Below, piece by piece: positions 7,040 through 15,788 of a stretch of 64,000 nucleotides of DNA (its first letter is position 1; each line of letters begins with the position of its first letter). The position numbers were made by a program, and so were the translations under genes. The notes under the pieces are model-generated. The model was not told the origin of the DNA. It worked only from the letters and a program-made list of their open reading frames with translations, and made no database searches. This DNA is from Metabacillus niabensis (GTDB lineage Bacteria; Bacillota; Bacilli; Bacillales; Bacillaceae): contig NZ_JAIVLH010000016.1 of NCBI RefSeq assembly GCF_020524345.1, positions 86,252-150,251 of the forward strand. Direction: 5' to 3'.

Positions 7040-7648
7040 ATGGAAAATTGGTTAATGTCAGTTATGGAGAATTACGGTTATGTAGGGATTATGTTACTAA
7101 TTGCTTTAGAAAATATTTTTCCTCCCATTCCCTCAGAAGTAATTTTAACTTTTGGCGGTTTCATGACCACTACGACGAATTTATCAATAACGGGAGTTGT
7201 CATTGCCTCAACAATCGGTTCTGTCATAGGGGCTGGTGTGCTATATTTTATCGGGTTGCAGCTTGATGTTGAAAGACTAGATAAAATCGTAGAAAAATGG
7301 GGCCATATTCTACGTTTGACAAAGAAAGATATCCACAAAGCTGATGCCTGGTTTGATAAGTATGGACCTTGGACGGTTTTCTTTTGTCGATTTGTCCCAT
7401 TAATTCGCAGTCTGATTTCGATTCCTGCCGGGATGTCAAATATGAAGCTGGGGTTATTTTTTCTTTTAACAACACTTGGAACACTCATTTGGAATATTGT
7501 CTTAGTGTATCTGGGTGCATCGGTTGGGTCCTCGTGGGAAGCCATTGTTGAGAAAATGGATATATACTCTGATGTCGTGTATGTCATTTTGGCTTTACTT
7601 GCGATCGCATTTGTTATTTTCTTTATTAAAACTAGAAAAAAGAAGTGA
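7040..7648 (+). CDS. DedA-family membrane protein
   Basis: A 202-aa integral membrane protein with AAGGAG upstream. It carries the DedA/SNARE-associated family motifs E-N-x-F-P-P-x-P-S-E (residues 21-31), G-x-x-x-G...Y-x-I-G in the second segment, and the signature F-C-R-F-x-P-x-x-R-S-x-x-x-x-P-A-G (FFCRFVPLIRSLISIPAG). DedA proteins are half-transporters; some bacterial relatives flip polyprenyl phosphate or phospholipids. The specific substrate here cannot be assigned. It follows corA closely and ends in a strong terminator. Confidence 0.9.
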   Translation: MENWLMSVMENYGYVGIMLLIALENIFPPIPSEVILTFGGFMTTTTNLSITGVVIASTIGSVIGAGVLYFIGLQLDVERLDKIVEKWGHILRLTKKDIHKADAWFDKYGPWTVFFCRFVPLIRSLISIPAGMSNMKLGLFFLLTTLGTLIWNIVLVYLGASVGSSWEAIVEKMDIYSDVVYVILALLAIAFVIFFIKTRKKK

Positions 7649-7671
7649 TTCTGCCGGTAATGGAAAATTAG

Positions 7672-7724
7672 GAGTGACACTAAAAATGTCTGGAAAATTG
7701 GACTTTTAGGTCACTCTTTTTTTA
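7672..7724 (+). terminator. Intrinsic terminator after dedA
   Basis: GAGTGAC-CTAAAA pairs with TTTTAG-GTCACTC around a smaller GTC/GAC hairpin, followed by seven T residues. Confidence 0.9.
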
Positions 7725-7758
7725 TATGAAATATTAAGATCTCCTCAAAAAAACACTA

Positions 7759-8574
7759 TCACCTCGGAAGATCCTCCTTGTATAGTTTTCTCATCTTATC
7801 TAGTAACTCCATATGTATTATGGAGTCTTCTATTTTACCTATTTCCACTATTAAGTTTTCTATTAAAAATAGCGGTGCAATCATAGAGTGGAACTCATCT
7901 TTTTCTCCACGGTCTGCATACAAAAACACATCCACAGGATAAGGAGTATCAAGCATGAATTCATCACTTATTACGATCGTGCTACACCTTGTATCTTTTG
8001 CATGTTTTAAAAGAACTTCGGCTTCTTTTAATAATCGGCTAAAGCTGAATAGTAATACTGCACTTTGATTATTAATGTGAATGAGTTCCTCCAATATCTC
8101 GCTTCCCATCCATTTGATCAATTTTACATCTATTCCGTAGCGTCTAAGCCGATAGGTTAAAAGCTCTCCAAGACATAGAGAAGGGCCGGGAGCATAGATA
8201 AACAGACATTTTGCTTTACGAATGATGTTGATTGCTTCCTCAAACTGCGCTCTCTGAAAATGGTTCAATGTTAATTGAAGATGATGGATACTGCGATTTA
8301 AATGATGACTTTGAACATCTGTGTACTCCAAGTCAATCACGGTTTTTAATATCTTTTTGGCCGGAGTTATGTCACGCTTTTCCTTTAATTTTTGTTTGTA
8401 ATCTTTTAAATTCTCATATCCAATGGTTTTCCAAAAGCGTGATACGGATGCAACAGATACTCCAACTGCTTGTGCTATATCTTTTTCAGTTGCGATCATC
8501 ACAGTTGATTCATTATGGAGAATCCAACGCCCAATTTTTAGTTGACTTTGTGAAAGTGCATGTAACTCAAACAT
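7759..8574 (-). CDS. MurR/RpiR-family transcriptional regulator
   Basis: A 271-aa protein. ATG 8574 (MFELHALSQ) is chosen because AGGAGG abuts the ATG two codons upstream and is well spaced to this one. Residues 1-75 form the RpiR HTH_6 domain, including ATEKDIAQAVGVSVASVSRFWKTIGYENLKDYK. Residues about 105-245 are a SIS (sugar isomerase) domain, with LFIYAPGPSLCLGE and LLFSFSRLLKEAEVLLKHA matching the phosphosugar-binding loops. RpiR regulators sense phosphorylated sugars. It is divergent from the ECF/PHP operon and probably controls it through the palindrome between them. Confidence 0.88.
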   Translation of the reverse strand: MFELHALSQSQLKIGRWILHNESTVMIATEKDIAQAVGVSVASVSRFWKTIGYENLKDYKQKLKEKRDITPAKKILKTVIDLEYTDVQSHHLNRSIHHLQLTLNHFQRAQFEEAINIIRKAKCLFIYAPGPSLCLGELLTYRLRRYGIDVKLIKWMGSEILEELIHINNQSAVLLFSFSRLLKEAEVLLKHAKDTRCSTIVISDEFMLDTPYPVDVFLYADRGEKDEFHSMIAPLFLIENLIVEIGKIEDSIIHMELLDKMRKLYKEDLPR

Positions 8575-8606
8575 TAGCATCCTCCTTTTTCTATTATGCT
8601 AGCATG

Positions 8607-8628
8607 TTTTGATAAAAAAATATCAAAA
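8607..8628. promoter_or_regulatory. Palindromic operator candidate for the RpiR regulator
   Basis: TTTTGATA and TATCAAAA form a perfect 8-bp inverted repeat around a 6-nt A-rich spacer. It lies between the divergent RpiR gene and ECF operon, just upstream of the regulator's ribosome binding site. Confidence 0.55.
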
Positions 8629-8732
8629 TGAAAGAAAATGATAATAATTTTACAGAAGCTTTACATGAACACCATCACAGGTTTAAATTCCCTTCTTAAA
8701 ATAAAGAGGAAATAACAAAAGGAGGGAATACA

Positions 8733-9590
8733 ATGAAAAAACAGTTCGCATTAACACAGTCTCAAAAAATGATGGTTTTTATCTTATCCATGTCTCTTTA
8801 TGGCTTATCAAACATGATTACAGAACTTGTTCCATCCATTTATTTAGGTCCTGTTGAATTTTCCATTGAGTATTTTGCTTTTATACCTCTAACTCTTTGT
8901 ATCTTGTTTCATCCATTGTATGCAGCTGTAGGTGCAGCATTAGGTGAAGTGATTTTTGGGGAATTGATGCTCGGTCAATTTGGTGGTTTTGGAGAGCTTG
9001 AAAAATTTATTGCGTTTTCTTTAGCGATGTATATTGCAGGAATTATGGTAAGTGATCCGACAAACAAGCGCCAAGTAGGTATTGCGGCGATTTCGGGAGT
9101 CATTATTCATCAGTTAATTAGCATGATGGTTGACATAGGAAAGGTTTGGATAGGTGTTGATGACTTTGAAGTACTTCCGGGACTTGCAGAAAGTGTTGTT
9201 ATTGTTGAAGGGTTTGCCTTTTTAAATGATATCTTATTTTCCGGAATTTTATTTGCTTTATTACCTACTTTATATCTTGTCCCGCGTTTATACGGAAAAA
9301 TTGAACCGCTGCTCGGGATGAAACCGCGGACTCGTGAAAATGCACACTCTATTCGTGGAATTCTGCATCCAAAGCTTGTTATATTATCGGTCATTCTTGC
9401 ATTTTCTGCATTTGGGTTTGAATTTTTATCTGAGACAGACTTAAATGTGTTTGAATGGGAAGCTTCGTTTGCTGAAGACTCTGAATTAACATTGACTTGG
9501 TTAAGTATTGGAGTAGCAGGGATTGTTGCAGCACTAATGTTGTATATGACGATTTCACGTTCGAAAAAAGAAAGGAAAAATGCAGCATGA
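8733..9590 (+). CDS. ECF transporter S component (substrate-binding membrane protein)
   Basis: A 285-aa membrane protein with AAAGGAGGG upstream. Hydrophobic segments occupy residues about 15-35, 45-65, 70-85, 90-108, 118-135, 155-180, 212-232 and 255-275. The region LCILFHPLYAAVGAALGEVIFGELMLG resembles the A-rich, G-rich membrane core of ECF S components. It is longer than the usual 170-200 aa and has two additional C-terminal segments separated by an acidic loop (SETDLNVFEWEASFAEDSE). The ATPase gene overlaps by 4 nt (ATGA), so the S, ATPase and T proteins are translated as a unit. Substrate unknown. Confidence 0.8.
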   Translation: MKKQFALTQSQKMMVFILSMSLYGLSNMITELVPSIYLGPVEFSIEYFAFIPLTLCILFHPLYAAVGAALGEVIFGELMLGQFGGFGELEKFIAFSLAMYIAGIMVSDPTNKRQVGIAAISGVIIHQLISMMVDIGKVWIGVDDFEVLPGLAESVVIVEGFAFLNDILFSGILFALLPTLYLVPRLYGKIEPLLGMKPRTRENAHSIRGILHPKLVILSVILAFSAFGFEFLSETDLNVFEWEASFAEDSELTLTWLSIGVAGIVAALMLYMTISRSKKERKNAA

Positions 9591-11293
9591 AACCTGTCAT
9601 TAGCATTGAAAATGTCACCTTTACATATCCAAGTGAAGAAGAAGCAATATTACGGAATATGAATGTGACGATAGAACAAGGGGAGTTTTTAGCCATTATC
9701 GGAGGAAATGGAAGTGGAAAATCCACATTATGCAAGTTGTTGAACGGCTTAATTCCTCATTATTACACAGGGGATTTTGAAGGTAAGGCGACGATCAACG
9801 GGTTGGATGTAGCAACAAGTACTGTTGCCGACCTTTCAGCACATGTTGGTTATGTGTATCAGGATTTCGAAAACCAGCTAGTACAGGCGAGAGTGCTTGA
9901 AGATGCGGAATTTGCTCCACTTAATTTTGGATACGCAGACTATAAGGAACGTGCTCGGGAAGCTCTCCGCTTAGTAGAACTTGAGGATTGTGAACAGGAG
10001 TTTGTGTGGCAACTCAGCGGTGGTCAAAAGCATTTACTTGCACTTGCCGGCTGTCTAGCTCTTAGTCCTGATATTCTAGTACTTGATGAACCAATTGCAC
10101 AATTAGATCCACATCACGCAAAAAAAATGTACGAAATTCTAAAAAAGCTTCATGAAGAACATGGAAAAACGATTATAGTTATCGAACATCATACAGAGTT
10201 TATTGCTGACTATTGTTCAACTGTTTTGTTGGTAGACAAAGGGCAAGCTGTATGGAAGAGGTCAGTCAAAAAGGCACTTACAGCTGTGGAAGATTTAATG
10301 GAGCGTAATATTTATCCTCCCCAGGTGACACAAGCAGCAATTGAACTGGGTGGCTCTTCTGCTCTTCCAATTACATTGGCAGAAGCTGAAAATTATTTTA
10401 CAGATAAATTATTTTCTAATGATACTTTATGTTATCCAACGGTCCCTTTAGGAAAAAGGCAAGAAGCAGTGTCATTTCATGATGTTGAATTCTCATATAA
10501 GACGGTTGACCGATCTTTTCATCATATTTTAAAAAATATTAATGTCACCTTCTATAAAGGAGAAAAAGTAGCTCTTGTTGGAAATAATGGAGCCGGAAAG
10601 TCAACATTAATGCGGCTTTTAACGGGATTTCGCAAGCCTGCTTCCGGTACCGTAAATGTGATGGGGCATTTGACGTCAAAACATTCACCTGAGCAGTTAG
10701 CGGATATCGTGACATATATTTACCAAAATCCTGAGCAAATGTTTATTGAGGATTCTGTCCGTAAGGATGTTGAGTTTTTCTTAAAAGCCCGCAATCGAAA
10801 AGGGTATAAAGAAAGAGTTGATCACATTCTCGAGCTTTTTAACTTGTCGGTTCTGCAGAATAAAGACAGCCGTCTCATGAGCGGGGGGCAACAACGGCGT
10901 GCTTCGCTAGCGATTGGAGCGGCGATGGATCCGGCTATTATTCTACTTGATGAACCAACGGCAAACCTTGATATTGCTACAAGGAAACAGCTTATCCAAT
11001 TTATTCATATGTTGGACCACCACACGGAACTAGTCATGATCGCCACACATGATATGCAATTAGTTAGTGAATGGGCAACACGTGTTATTGTTATGCATGA
11101 TGGACACGTGATCTATGATGGTGACAAGGAAGGATTGTTTTCCGATCTGTTTTTGATGAGAAAAGCAGGCATTGTCCCCCCGCAAATTGTTGAACTTAGC
11201 CACAGGCTGCAGCTTTCACCTGCTGCTTATTCGATTGCTTCATTTGTGGAACGATTTCAGGAGGAAACAAGATGGAATATGCAAAAAGCATGA
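9587..11293 (+). CDS. ECF transporter ATP-binding protein, two fused ABC domains
   Basis: A 568-aa protein whose ATG overlaps the S-component stop. It holds two complete ABC ATPase domains. Domain 1 has Walker A GGNGSGKST (about residue 43), signature LSGGQKHLLALAG and Walker B ILVLDEP. Domain 2 has Walker A GNNGAGKST (about residue 336), signature MSGGQQRRASLAIG and Walker B IILLDEPTANLD. A DUF3744-like linker joins them. It corresponds to the YkoD/EcfA-A' type and powers uptake with the S and T proteins. Longer upstream translation is possible but would read across the preceding gene. Confidence 0.92.
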   Translation: MKPVISIENVTFTYPSEEEAILRNMNVTIEQGEFLAIIGGNGSGKSTLCKLLNGLIPHYYTGDFEGKATINGLDVATSTVADLSAHVGYVYQDFENQLVQARVLEDAEFAPLNFGYADYKERAREALRLVELEDCEQEFVWQLSGGQKHLLALAGCLALSPDILVLDEPIAQLDPHHAKKMYEILKKLHEEHGKTIIVIEHHTEFIADYCSTVLLVDKGQAVWKRSVKKALTAVEDLMERNIYPPQVTQAAIELGGSSALPITLAEAENYFTDKLFSNDTLCYPTVPLGKRQEAVSFHDVEFSYKTVDRSFHHILKNINVTFYKGEKVALVGNNGAGKSTLMRLLTGFRKPASGTVNVMGHLTSKHSPEQLADIVTYIYQNPEQMFIEDSVRKDVEFFLKARNRKGYKERVDHILELFNLSVLQNKDSRLMSGGQQRRASLAIGAAMDPAIILLDEPTANLDIATRKQLIQFIHMLDHHTELVMIATHDMQLVSEWATRVIVMHDGHVIYDGDKEGLFSDLFLMRKAGIVPPQIVELSHRLQLSPAAYSIASFVERFQEETRWNMQKA

Positions 11294-12093
11294 TTGATAA
11301 GTTAAGCGTTGAACAAGTGAAAATCGAATTGATGAATACAGCGTATGCTAACGATCAGACATTTATTGCAAAATTGGATCCCCGAATATTATTCATGTGG
11401 TACGGATTTTTTGGGATCGCCCCTTGGTTTATTCATAATAAAATTGTTTTATTCGGGCTGTTAACTGTTACGATCCTAACAACAATTTTGACAAAAGTAA
11501 GCAGGTTAATCCTCTTTATTTTAATTTTGGGTTTACTCGGGCAAGGCGGTTATTTACTCATTGCATCTCTTTTCTTTGGAGGAGATATGGCTGTCCTATT
11601 GCCGTTATTAATGTTAACAGTAAAGCTTGCTGTCATATCGCTTGCCAGCATAACGGTCTTTTGTTCTATGAGCCCTGAAAAATTAAGTGTGGGCCTGTTA
11701 AGTATTGGCGTACCAGGTCATGTTTCCTTTTCAATTTCATATGGTTATCGAATGCTTCCTTTGTTATTAGAAGAATACAACCATGTGTTTATGTCATACA
11801 GATTAAGGGGAAGAGCACCAGAGAAAAAAGGAGTATTCTATTGGAGGACAGCAAGTTATTTCATCAAATTGGCGGTGATGTCCTTTTACCCGTTACTTTT
11901 AAGCACGGCTAAACGAGCAAGGACAACTGTTGAAGCACTTGAAACAAAAGGCAGTAAGAATGCTTTTAGTAATCCTAAGGTGAAACAACTAAAGCTTCAA
12001 TCCTTAAGTATTGGCCGGAATGATGTTCTATTTCTCACCACAAGTATTTTTTATATTATCGTTCTCATGGTAGCAGGTAATCTTTATAAATAA
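11272..12093 (+). CDS. ECF transporter T component (CbiQ/EcfT-like)
   Basis: A 273-aa integral membrane protein that overlaps the end of the ATPase gene by 22 nt and has its own AGGAGG. N-terminal LDPRILFMWYGFFGIAP is the conserved EcfT start. The coupling helices carry the A-R-G-like motif as SYRLRGRAPEKKG (about residues 180-195) and a second version near KRARTTVEALETKG. These short motifs bind the ATPase dimer in group T proteins. It completes the S-ATPase-T module and is followed 18 nt later by the PHP gene. Confidence 0.9.
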   Translation: MEYAKSMIDKLSVEQVKIELMNTAYANDQTFIAKLDPRILFMWYGFFGIAPWFIHNKIVLFGLLTVTILTTILTKVSRLILFILILGLLGQGGYLLIASLFFGGDMAVLLPLLMLTVKLAVISLASITVFCSMSPEKLSVGLLSIGVPGHVSFSISYGYRMLPLLLEEYNHVFMSYRLRGRAPEKKGVFYWRTASYFIKLAVMSFYPLLLSTAKRARTTVEALETKGSKNAFSNPKVKQLKLQSLSIGRNDVLFLTTSIFYIIVLMVAGNLYK

Positions 12094-12111
12094 AAATGGA
12101 GGGGTTTATCA

Positions 12112-12867
12112 ATGAAAATGGACTTTCATACTCATATCAAAATATCAAAAAAATCGAACTTTGATCCGGCATACTTTCGGGAAATGACAAGGGAGGCAAA
12201 AGAAGCCGGTCTTGATGCAATTGCCTTAACAGAGCATTTTAATACGTTGAATTTTCTTGATGTATATGACTTTTTAGACGCTCACTATCCTTATAAAAAT
12301 GATTACTATGATGTAGGTGGATTAAAGATTTTCCCTGGAATTGAAGTCGATGTTAAGGAAGTTGGCCACATTCTGCTAATCAGTCGCCGTGAATCCATTT
12401 TAGCCATCTATTATGAATTGAAATATCATCTGGATGAAGAGAATTTTATCCCGTTCTCAGATTTAATGAACCTTGCAGAATCCTTTGAAACAATTAAAAT
12501 TGGCGGACATCCATTCCGACCAAGTACACCACTTACCCAGCACAAGCCATTTCAGCTGAAACGATTGGATGCCCTTGATTTAAACGGTAAAGATCTTCAT
12601 TCAATCGGAATTGAGGAAAACCAAAAATATGTCTACAGATTGGCTGAAGAACTGGAATTGCCAATAGTAGGAGGTAGTGATACTCACCAATTCCTTCAAT
12701 ATGGCTCGATAGTAAATGAATTCAATGGTCACTACAATACAATAAATGAAGTAAAAAGGGCAATTAAAGACAATGCTTTCACTATTTATATCTCACCGGA
12801 TCTACATTTAAGGGTACGATCTGCCTCACTAACAAAAAAGTTAATAAAGCAGCTTATGGCGGTATAA
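12112..12867 (+). CDS. PHP-domain metal-dependent hydrolase
   Basis: A 251-aa protein with GGAGGGG upstream. It carries the PHP metal motifs: D-F-H-T-H at residues 3-7, A-L-T-E-H-F-N (residues about 37-43), F-P-G-I-E-V-D (about 76), G-G-H-P-F-R-P (about 128) and G-G-S-D-T-H (about 190). PHP proteins bind two or three metals and hydrolyse phosphoesters (histidinol phosphate, AMP/pAp and oligonucleotides in known members). Its place as last gene of the ECF operon suggests it acts on the imported compound or its phosphorylated form. The substrate is unknown. Confidence 0.85.
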   Translation: MKMDFHTHIKISKKSNFDPAYFREMTREAKEAGLDAIALTEHFNTLNFLDVYDFLDAHYPYKNDYYDVGGLKIFPGIEVDVKEVGHILLISRRESILAIYYELKYHLDEENFIPFSDLMNLAESFETIKIGGHPFRPSTPLTQHKPFQLKRLDALDLNGKDLHSIGIEENQKYVYRLAEELELPIVGGSDTHQFLQYGSIVNEFNGHYNTINEVKRAIKDNAFTIYISPDLHLRVRSASLTKKLIKQLMAV

Positions 12868-12868
12868 T

Positions 12869-12893
12869 AGGACAGTGATTTGTCCTGTTTTTT
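12869..12893 (+). terminator. Intrinsic terminator of the ECF/PHP operon
   Basis: AGGACA and TGTCCT form a short stem around a small loop, followed by GTTTTTTATT. The dispersed repeat copy 2 begins immediately after it. Confidence 0.75.
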
Positions 12894-12896
12894 ATT

Positions 12897-12924
12897 GGGT
12901 CGAGGTACCTGTCCCCCTGTACCA
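12897..12924. repeat. Dispersed palindromic element, copy 2 (partial)
   Basis: GAGGTACCTGTCCCCCTGTA corresponds to the right arm of the full element at 5829-5890. The other arm is absent, so this copy is a decayed half. Confidence 0.7.
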
Positions 12925-13020
12925 CGAAAATGTTAGATAAAATTACAAATAACTATTTAAGTGCTTACAATTTATGCCGATAGTAATATAGTAGGATTAT
13001 TTATTTATGGGGGCAGTTTT

Positions 13021-14721
13021 ATGAAACTTTTTAGGAATTTAAAGCTAGGTTGGAAGTATAGTCTAGCACTTATTTTTTCTTTTATTCTCTTTATTGTATC
13101 TTCGTTTATTATTTTTTACGAAATGCAAAATGTTCAAGACCAATTGTCAGCGCTTGAGAGAAGAGGAGATCGGGCGATAAAGACAACAGAAATGATGGCT
13201 TTATTTAGAGAGAAAAACATTTTGATAGCGGATTATATTAATTCACCGGAAGAAAAGTTTGCAACGGCTTTTGAAGAAAAGCGTAAAGAGTTCAATGCTC
13301 TTCAGGAAGAACTCATCTCTTCTATCGATACAAAGGATGAGGAAAAATTATTTACTTATATTCAAAATACTGATAGTAAAATGAATGACGTATTCTTAGA
13401 GGAAATCGTGAAAGATGTGGCTTCTGGAAATACCGAGAATATTAATACGAATCGGGTTTTTACTCAGTCATTAAGTAATGAAGCTGTAAGGTATTTAGGG
13501 GAATTGCGAGAGTTAATTAACAACTCTCATCAAGATGCACTTAAGGAAACAAAGGATAGTATCAACAGATCCATACTTGTTTTATTTATTTCTATTGGTA
13601 TTGCCATAATTTTGGGAGTTACAATTGCGATTGTAATCAATCGCATGATTCAAAAATCATTAAACAATGTCATTCATATGGCAAATGAAATATCCAATGG
13701 TAATTTATCTGTTGAAGCTAGTACCTATAATAGTAAAGATGAGCTTGGCCAGCTTAGTACAGGAATGAATACGATGCTTTTGAATTTGCGTGATATGATG
13801 AAACGAATTACAACCGTTTCTGAAACAGTTTCCATGCAAAGTGAAGAATTGATGCAGTCATCTCATGAAGTAAAGGAAAGCGGCATCCAGGTTGCAGCTA
13901 CTATGCAAGAACTATCACTTGGGTCTGAGTCACAAGCAAATGCCTCTTCTGAGCTTGCTGAAACAATGAGTACATTTGGCGAAAAAATAAAAGAGTCCAA
14001 CTCATTTGGTGAAACGATTGTATTTTCAGCAGTGTCTGTTCAATCCTTAACAGAAGAAGGGCAACAGTTAATGAATTCGTCAATTGAACAGATGAAGAAA
14101 ATCAACAATATTGTAAAAGGTTCTGTTGAAAAAGTGAAAAACTTAGATCAGCAATCAAAGGAAATTTCAAAGCTTGTCGGGGTTATTCAATCAATAGCTG
14201 AACAAACGAACCTCCTTGCATTAAACGCAGCAATCGAAGCGGCAAGAGCAGGTGAGCATGGAAAAGGTTTTGCTGTTGTAGCAAGTGAAGTTCGAAAGTT
14301 AGCGGAACAAGTATCTCTTTCCATCACAGATATAACCGGTATCGTTCACAACATTCAATTGGAATCGGAAAATGTTGTGACATCTCTTGAAGAAGGATAT
14401 AGCGAAGTGGAAAAAGGGACTGAAGATATCCAAACAACAGGAAAAACGTTTGATGAAATGCACCATGCGATTTCAGAGGTTGTTGATAAAATTCAAGGAG
14501 TAGCGATAAGATTAGTTGAAATCGACCAGGACTGTGGAAAAATGAGTAATTCAATCGAAGACATTGCGTCAATTTCTGAAGAATCAGCTGCAGGAATTGA
14601 ACAAACAGCAGCATCCATACAGCAGACAAGCACCTCAATGGAAGAAATAGCCGGAAGCGCAAACCAACTAGCAACACTTTCCGAAGAACTAAACGGATTA
14701 TTAAAAACATTTTCATCTTAA
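13021..14721 (+). CDS. Methyl-accepting chemotaxis protein
   Basis: A 566-aa receptor. ATG 13021 has GGGGGC upstream and begins a natural membrane anchor ([20 protein letters not shown]), unlike the longer open frame. Layout: transmembrane helix at about 12-32, extracellular four-helix-bundle-like region to about 180, second transmembrane helix at about 183-208, HAMP (residues about 205-260), then a long signalling coiled coil. The hairpin tip motif is present ([21 protein letters not shown], about residues 395-415). There are no other che genes beside it, as usual for dispersed Bacillus receptors. The ligand cannot be read. Confidence 0.93.
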   Translation: MKLFRNLKLGWKYSLALIFSFILFIVSSFIIFYEMQNVQDQLSALERRGDRAIKTTEMMALFREKNILIADYINSPEEKFATAFEEKRKEFNALQEELISSIDTKDEEKLFTYIQNTDSKMNDVFLEEIVKDVASGNTENINTNRVFTQSLSNEAVRYLGELRELINNSHQDALKETKDSINRSILVLFISIGIAIILGVTIAIVINRMIQKSLNNVIHMANEISNGNLSVEASTYNSKDELGQLSTGMNTMLLNLRDMMKRITTVSETVSMQSEELMQSSHEVKESGIQVAATMQELSLGSESQANASSELAETMSTFGEKIKESNSFGETIVFSAVSVQSLTEEGQQLMNSSIEQMKKINNIVKGSVEKVKNLDQQSKEISKLVGVIQSIAEQTNLLALNAAIEAARAGEHGKGFAVVASEVRKLAEQVSLSITDITGIVHNIQLESENVVTSLEEGYSEVEKGTEDIQTTGKTFDEMHHAISEVVDKIQGVAIRLVEIDQDCGKMSNSIEDIASISEESAAGIEQTAASIQQTSTSMEEIAGSANQLATLSEELNGLLKTFSS

Positions 14722-14735
14722 TGGTACGTGGGGAC

Positions 14736-14771
14736 AGGTCCCTTGTCCCGTTTACGGGACAAGAGACCTAC
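14736..14771. repeat. Dispersed palindromic element, copy 3
   Basis: GGTCCCTTGTCCCG-TTTA-CGGGACAAGAGACC forms a 14-bp stem with one mismatch, preceded by GTGGGGACA. It lies between the convergent ends of the chemoreceptor gene and the AraC gene, where it may also act as a terminator. Confidence 0.75.
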
Positions 14772-15643
14772 ATTCCACCTCGATACTCCTTAGGTGTACA
14801 CCCCTTCTGTCTTTTAAACAATCGAATAAAGTAACTTTGGTTCTGAATCCCCACGTCCATTGCAATATCCAGCATTTTTCGTTCCGATTTTAGTAGTAAT
14901 ATACATGCTTTATTAATTCGAATGGTGTTAATGTACTCCATCGGTGTCATCCGGACAAGTGATTTAAAAAATCGGCTGAAATGACCTTCACTCATTTGAA
15001 TCTGAGAAGCAAGATCCATCACGGATAGTTTTTCTTTGTAATGTTCATCAATATATTGAAGAACCTTTTTTAATAGCTCTGTTTTTGTTAAGTCTTTTTG
15101 TGTTACTTCCTCATTATGAACCCAAGATTGCTTCTTAAAAATGTCTGCAAATAAAAGAAAAAGATATCCCTTTACCTTAAGTTCATAGCTTGTTTCCTTT
15201 GTAGAATAAGCCTCAATCATGCTGACGATGGTTTTTAACATCTTTCGTTCTTCTGATGTTTGTGGTGTAAGTCTCATAGAGTGAATAAAAGAGAATTTCT
15301 TAATAACCTCTAAATAATGACTTTCAATTAAATCATAGCCAAAGCTACGTAACAAATCGATCGAAAAAACGACAGCATGGAGCTTAAAAGGTCCGTCACC
15401 ACAAGGATAGGCACCATGTAATTGTTCGCTTGGAATAAAGCAACCGGTTCCTTCATTTAGTCGATATTGTTTTGTCCCCACTTGTACATTGATCGGTCCT
15501 TTTTCCACATAAATAAACTCCAACTCAGGGTGCCAATGCATGTTAAAGATCACTTGTCCATCGAGGTAATCCACCATGTAAATACGAAAAGGAAACATAG
15601 AATCTCCATGTACACGATCCTCAAGCAAATTATGCTTGTTCAC
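14768..15643 (-). CDS. AraC-family regulator with cupin sensor domain
   Basis: A 291-aa protein starting at GTG with GAGGAG 8 nt upstream. The N-terminal half is a cupin-like sugar-sensing domain (residues 20-110, MHWHPELEFIYVEKG). The C-terminal 100 residues hold two helix-turn-helix motifs: KLSVMDLASQIQMSEGHFSRFFKSLVRMTPMEYINTIRI and the second ending in FKRQKGCTPKEYR. It is divergent from the yicI operon and is probably its activator, as for AraC-type regulators of plant-sugar utilisation. The effector (xylosides or isoprimeverose) is inference from the neighbour. Confidence 0.9.
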   Translation of the reverse strand: MNKHNLLEDRVHGDSMFPFRIYMVDYLDGQVIFNMHWHPELEFIYVEKGPINVQVGTKQYRLNEGTGCFIPSEQLHGAYPCGDGPFKLHAVVFSIDLLRSFGYDLIESHYLEVIKKFSFIHSMRLTPQTSEERKMLKTIVSMIEAYSTKETSYELKVKGYLFLLFADIFKKQSWVHNEEVTQKDLTKTELLKKVLQYIDEHYKEKLSVMDLASQIQMSEGHFSRFFKSLVRMTPMEYINTIRINKACILLLKSERKMLDIAMDVGIQNQSYFIRLFKRQKGCTPKEYRGGM

Positions 15644-15667
15644 ACTATCATCTCCTCTATATATCAG

Positions 15668-15725
15668 AATTGTACAATTAATTGTTGAAATTGTGCAAGA
15701 ATTGCTGCATTTTTATCACTATAAT
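15668..15725 (+). promoter_or_regulatory. Intergenic control region of yicI
   Basis: A perfect palindrome AATTGTACAATT (15668-15679), a related ATTGTGCAAGAATTG stretch, and a -10-like TATAAT (15720-15725) without a good -35 at the expected distance. A weak -35 next to repeated half-sites is the usual arrangement for an AraC-activated promoter. Confidence 0.45.
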
Positions 15726-15788
15726 TTCAATTGTAAGATGACAAATAAATATAACAGCAAATGAATGTATAGATAAGGAGTTGTTTTT

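Noticed and set aside
8637..8656. Fur box upstream of the ECF operon (AATGATAATAATTTTAC)
   Set aside because: Only the left half fits TGATAAT; the right half departs strongly from ATTATCA.
9497..9586. N-terminal extension of the ECF ATPase
   Set aside because: It reads through the end of the S-component gene in another frame; ATG 9587 overlaps the stop in the usual coupled manner.
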